This document shows, one piece after another, positions 8,146-8,367 of a stretch of 8,367 nt of DNA. How positions within the stretch are numbered: the stretch's first letter is position 1; every line of letters begins with the position of its first letter. The notes beneath the pieces were generated by a model that worked only from the letters and a program-made list of their open reading frames with translations, did no database searches and was not told the DNA's origin. Both the position numbers and the translations under genes were made by a program. Source of the stretch: JAISJU01 sp031555675 (lineage in GTDB: Bacteria; Bacteroidota; Bacteroidia; Bacteroidales; Paludibacteraceae); the NCBI GenBank assembly GCA_031555675.1, contig JAVBUB010000039.1, forward strand, positions 1-8,367, written 5' to 3'.

Positions 8146-8174
8146 ATATACCGCGGATTGCAGGCATTTCTTGC

Positions 8175-8210
8175 TTACATCAAATTACACCAAATTACAT
8201 CTATTTACAT
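8175..8210. repeat. Four TTACAY words in exact 10-base register
   Basis: TTACAT at 8175-8180, TTACAC at 8185-8190, TTACAT at 8195-8200 and TTACAT at 8205-8210 repeat with a period of exactly 10 bases. The spacers are CAAA, CAAA and CTAT. A 10-base period puts each word on nearly the same face of the helix, as expected for cooperative protein binding. Their place, 75 bases past a tRNA gene, would suit arm-type sites of a tyrosine recombinase, but that is inference. The words are seen directly; the function is unknown. Confidence 0.75.
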
Positions 8211-8213
8211 TAT

Positions 8214-8323
8214 TTTTTGCACCCCAAACACAAAAAGGGTGCAAAACTCTTTGCACCCTTTTTGTTAAATTCCTACATCTCAATAACAGAGGCGTTAAGA
8301 ATGACATAAAAGTGGTGCAAAAA
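8214..8323. repeat. TTTGCACC word, four copies in both orientations
   Basis: TTTTTGCACC occurs at 8214-8223. Its complement GGGTGCAAA lies at 8237-8245, TTTGCACCC at 8250-8258, and GGTGCAAAAA at 8314-8323. The two middle copies form the apex of a hairpin; the outer two stand alone in opposite orientations. Such a cluster suggests a protein-binding site set, for example at an attachment or regulatory region. Confidence 0.65.
8230..8265. repeat. 16-bp perfect inverted repeat, terminator-like hairpin
   Basis: The arms 8230-8245 and 8250-8265 pair perfectly over 16 bp around a 4-base ACTC loop. Both arms carry a homopolymer run (A5 on the left, T5 on the right), so the structure could stop transcription from either side. 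It could end a gene lying beyond the right edge on the minus strand, or back up the tRNA terminator. The same bases contain two of the TTTGCACC words, so a role as a binding site is an alternative. Confidence 0.7.
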
Positions 8324-8367
8324 TTATCTTTTGTCTCCAATATCAATGATAAATATTATTCACCTAA

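Noticed and set aside
8185..8307. 40-residue minus-strand ORF starting at 8307
   Set aside because: It runs through the 16-bp hairpin and the phased repeats, has no supporting start context, and resembles no integrase N-terminus or other protein I know.
8346..8367. ATG at 8346 open to the right edge on the + strand, with a near promoter match TATCTTTTG at 8325-8333
   Set aside because: Only seven codons are visible, the -7-like box has one extra base, and no TTTG lies at the right distance upstream.

Overview
The window looks like a chromosomal segment of a Bacteroidota bacterium, most likely order Bacteroidales. The evidence is a giant exported protein with Bacteroidota-style Ig/PKD-like modules and a type IX secretion (T9SS)-like C-terminal domain, AT-rich DNA, A-rich translation starts without Shine-Dalgarno sites, and a Bacteroidota-type promoter (TTTG, 19 bases, TAnnTTTG) ahead of the tRNA gene. 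The genus cannot be fixed from the sequence.

Left part (2-6626, + strand): the 3' part of a very large gene fills the first 6.1 kb. Its reading frame is open to the left edge, so the true N-terminus is missing. The encoded protein starts with a right-handed beta-helix of GG[GA]IY / FxxN repeats, closes that helix with a 'choice-of-anchor Q'-like cap, continues through a chain of Ig/PKD-like modules, and ends in a T9SS type A-like sorting domain. A small exported protein follows directly. It has a signal peptide, an Asp/Asn/Tyr-rich stretch, a four-Cys cluster, and a C-terminal PIGEG + membrane helix + basic tail that resembles protein-sorting signals. The two genes are coupled or nearly so and are probably one transcript, closed by an 18-bp perfect hairpin at 6679-6718. 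They probably form a surface or adhesion locus, with two partners carrying two different kinds of C-terminal signal.

Middle part (6820-7857, - strand): mltG, the endolytic murein transglycosylase, runs convergently toward the small gene and shares the bidirectional hairpin. It is a housekeeping gene with all expected motifs.

Right part (7858-8367): a strong-looking promoter drives a tRNA-Ser(GCU) gene with a good terminator. Past it lie about 220 bases with no convincing gene. This stretch holds four TTACAY words at exactly 10-base steps, a 16-bp perfect hairpin, and four copies of a TTTGCACC word in both orientations. A repeat-rich, gene-free stretch just behind a tRNA is what an integration site or the end of a mobile element can look like, but no integrase is visible in the window.

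No CRISPR array, rRNA, insertion sequence or recognisable defence system is present.
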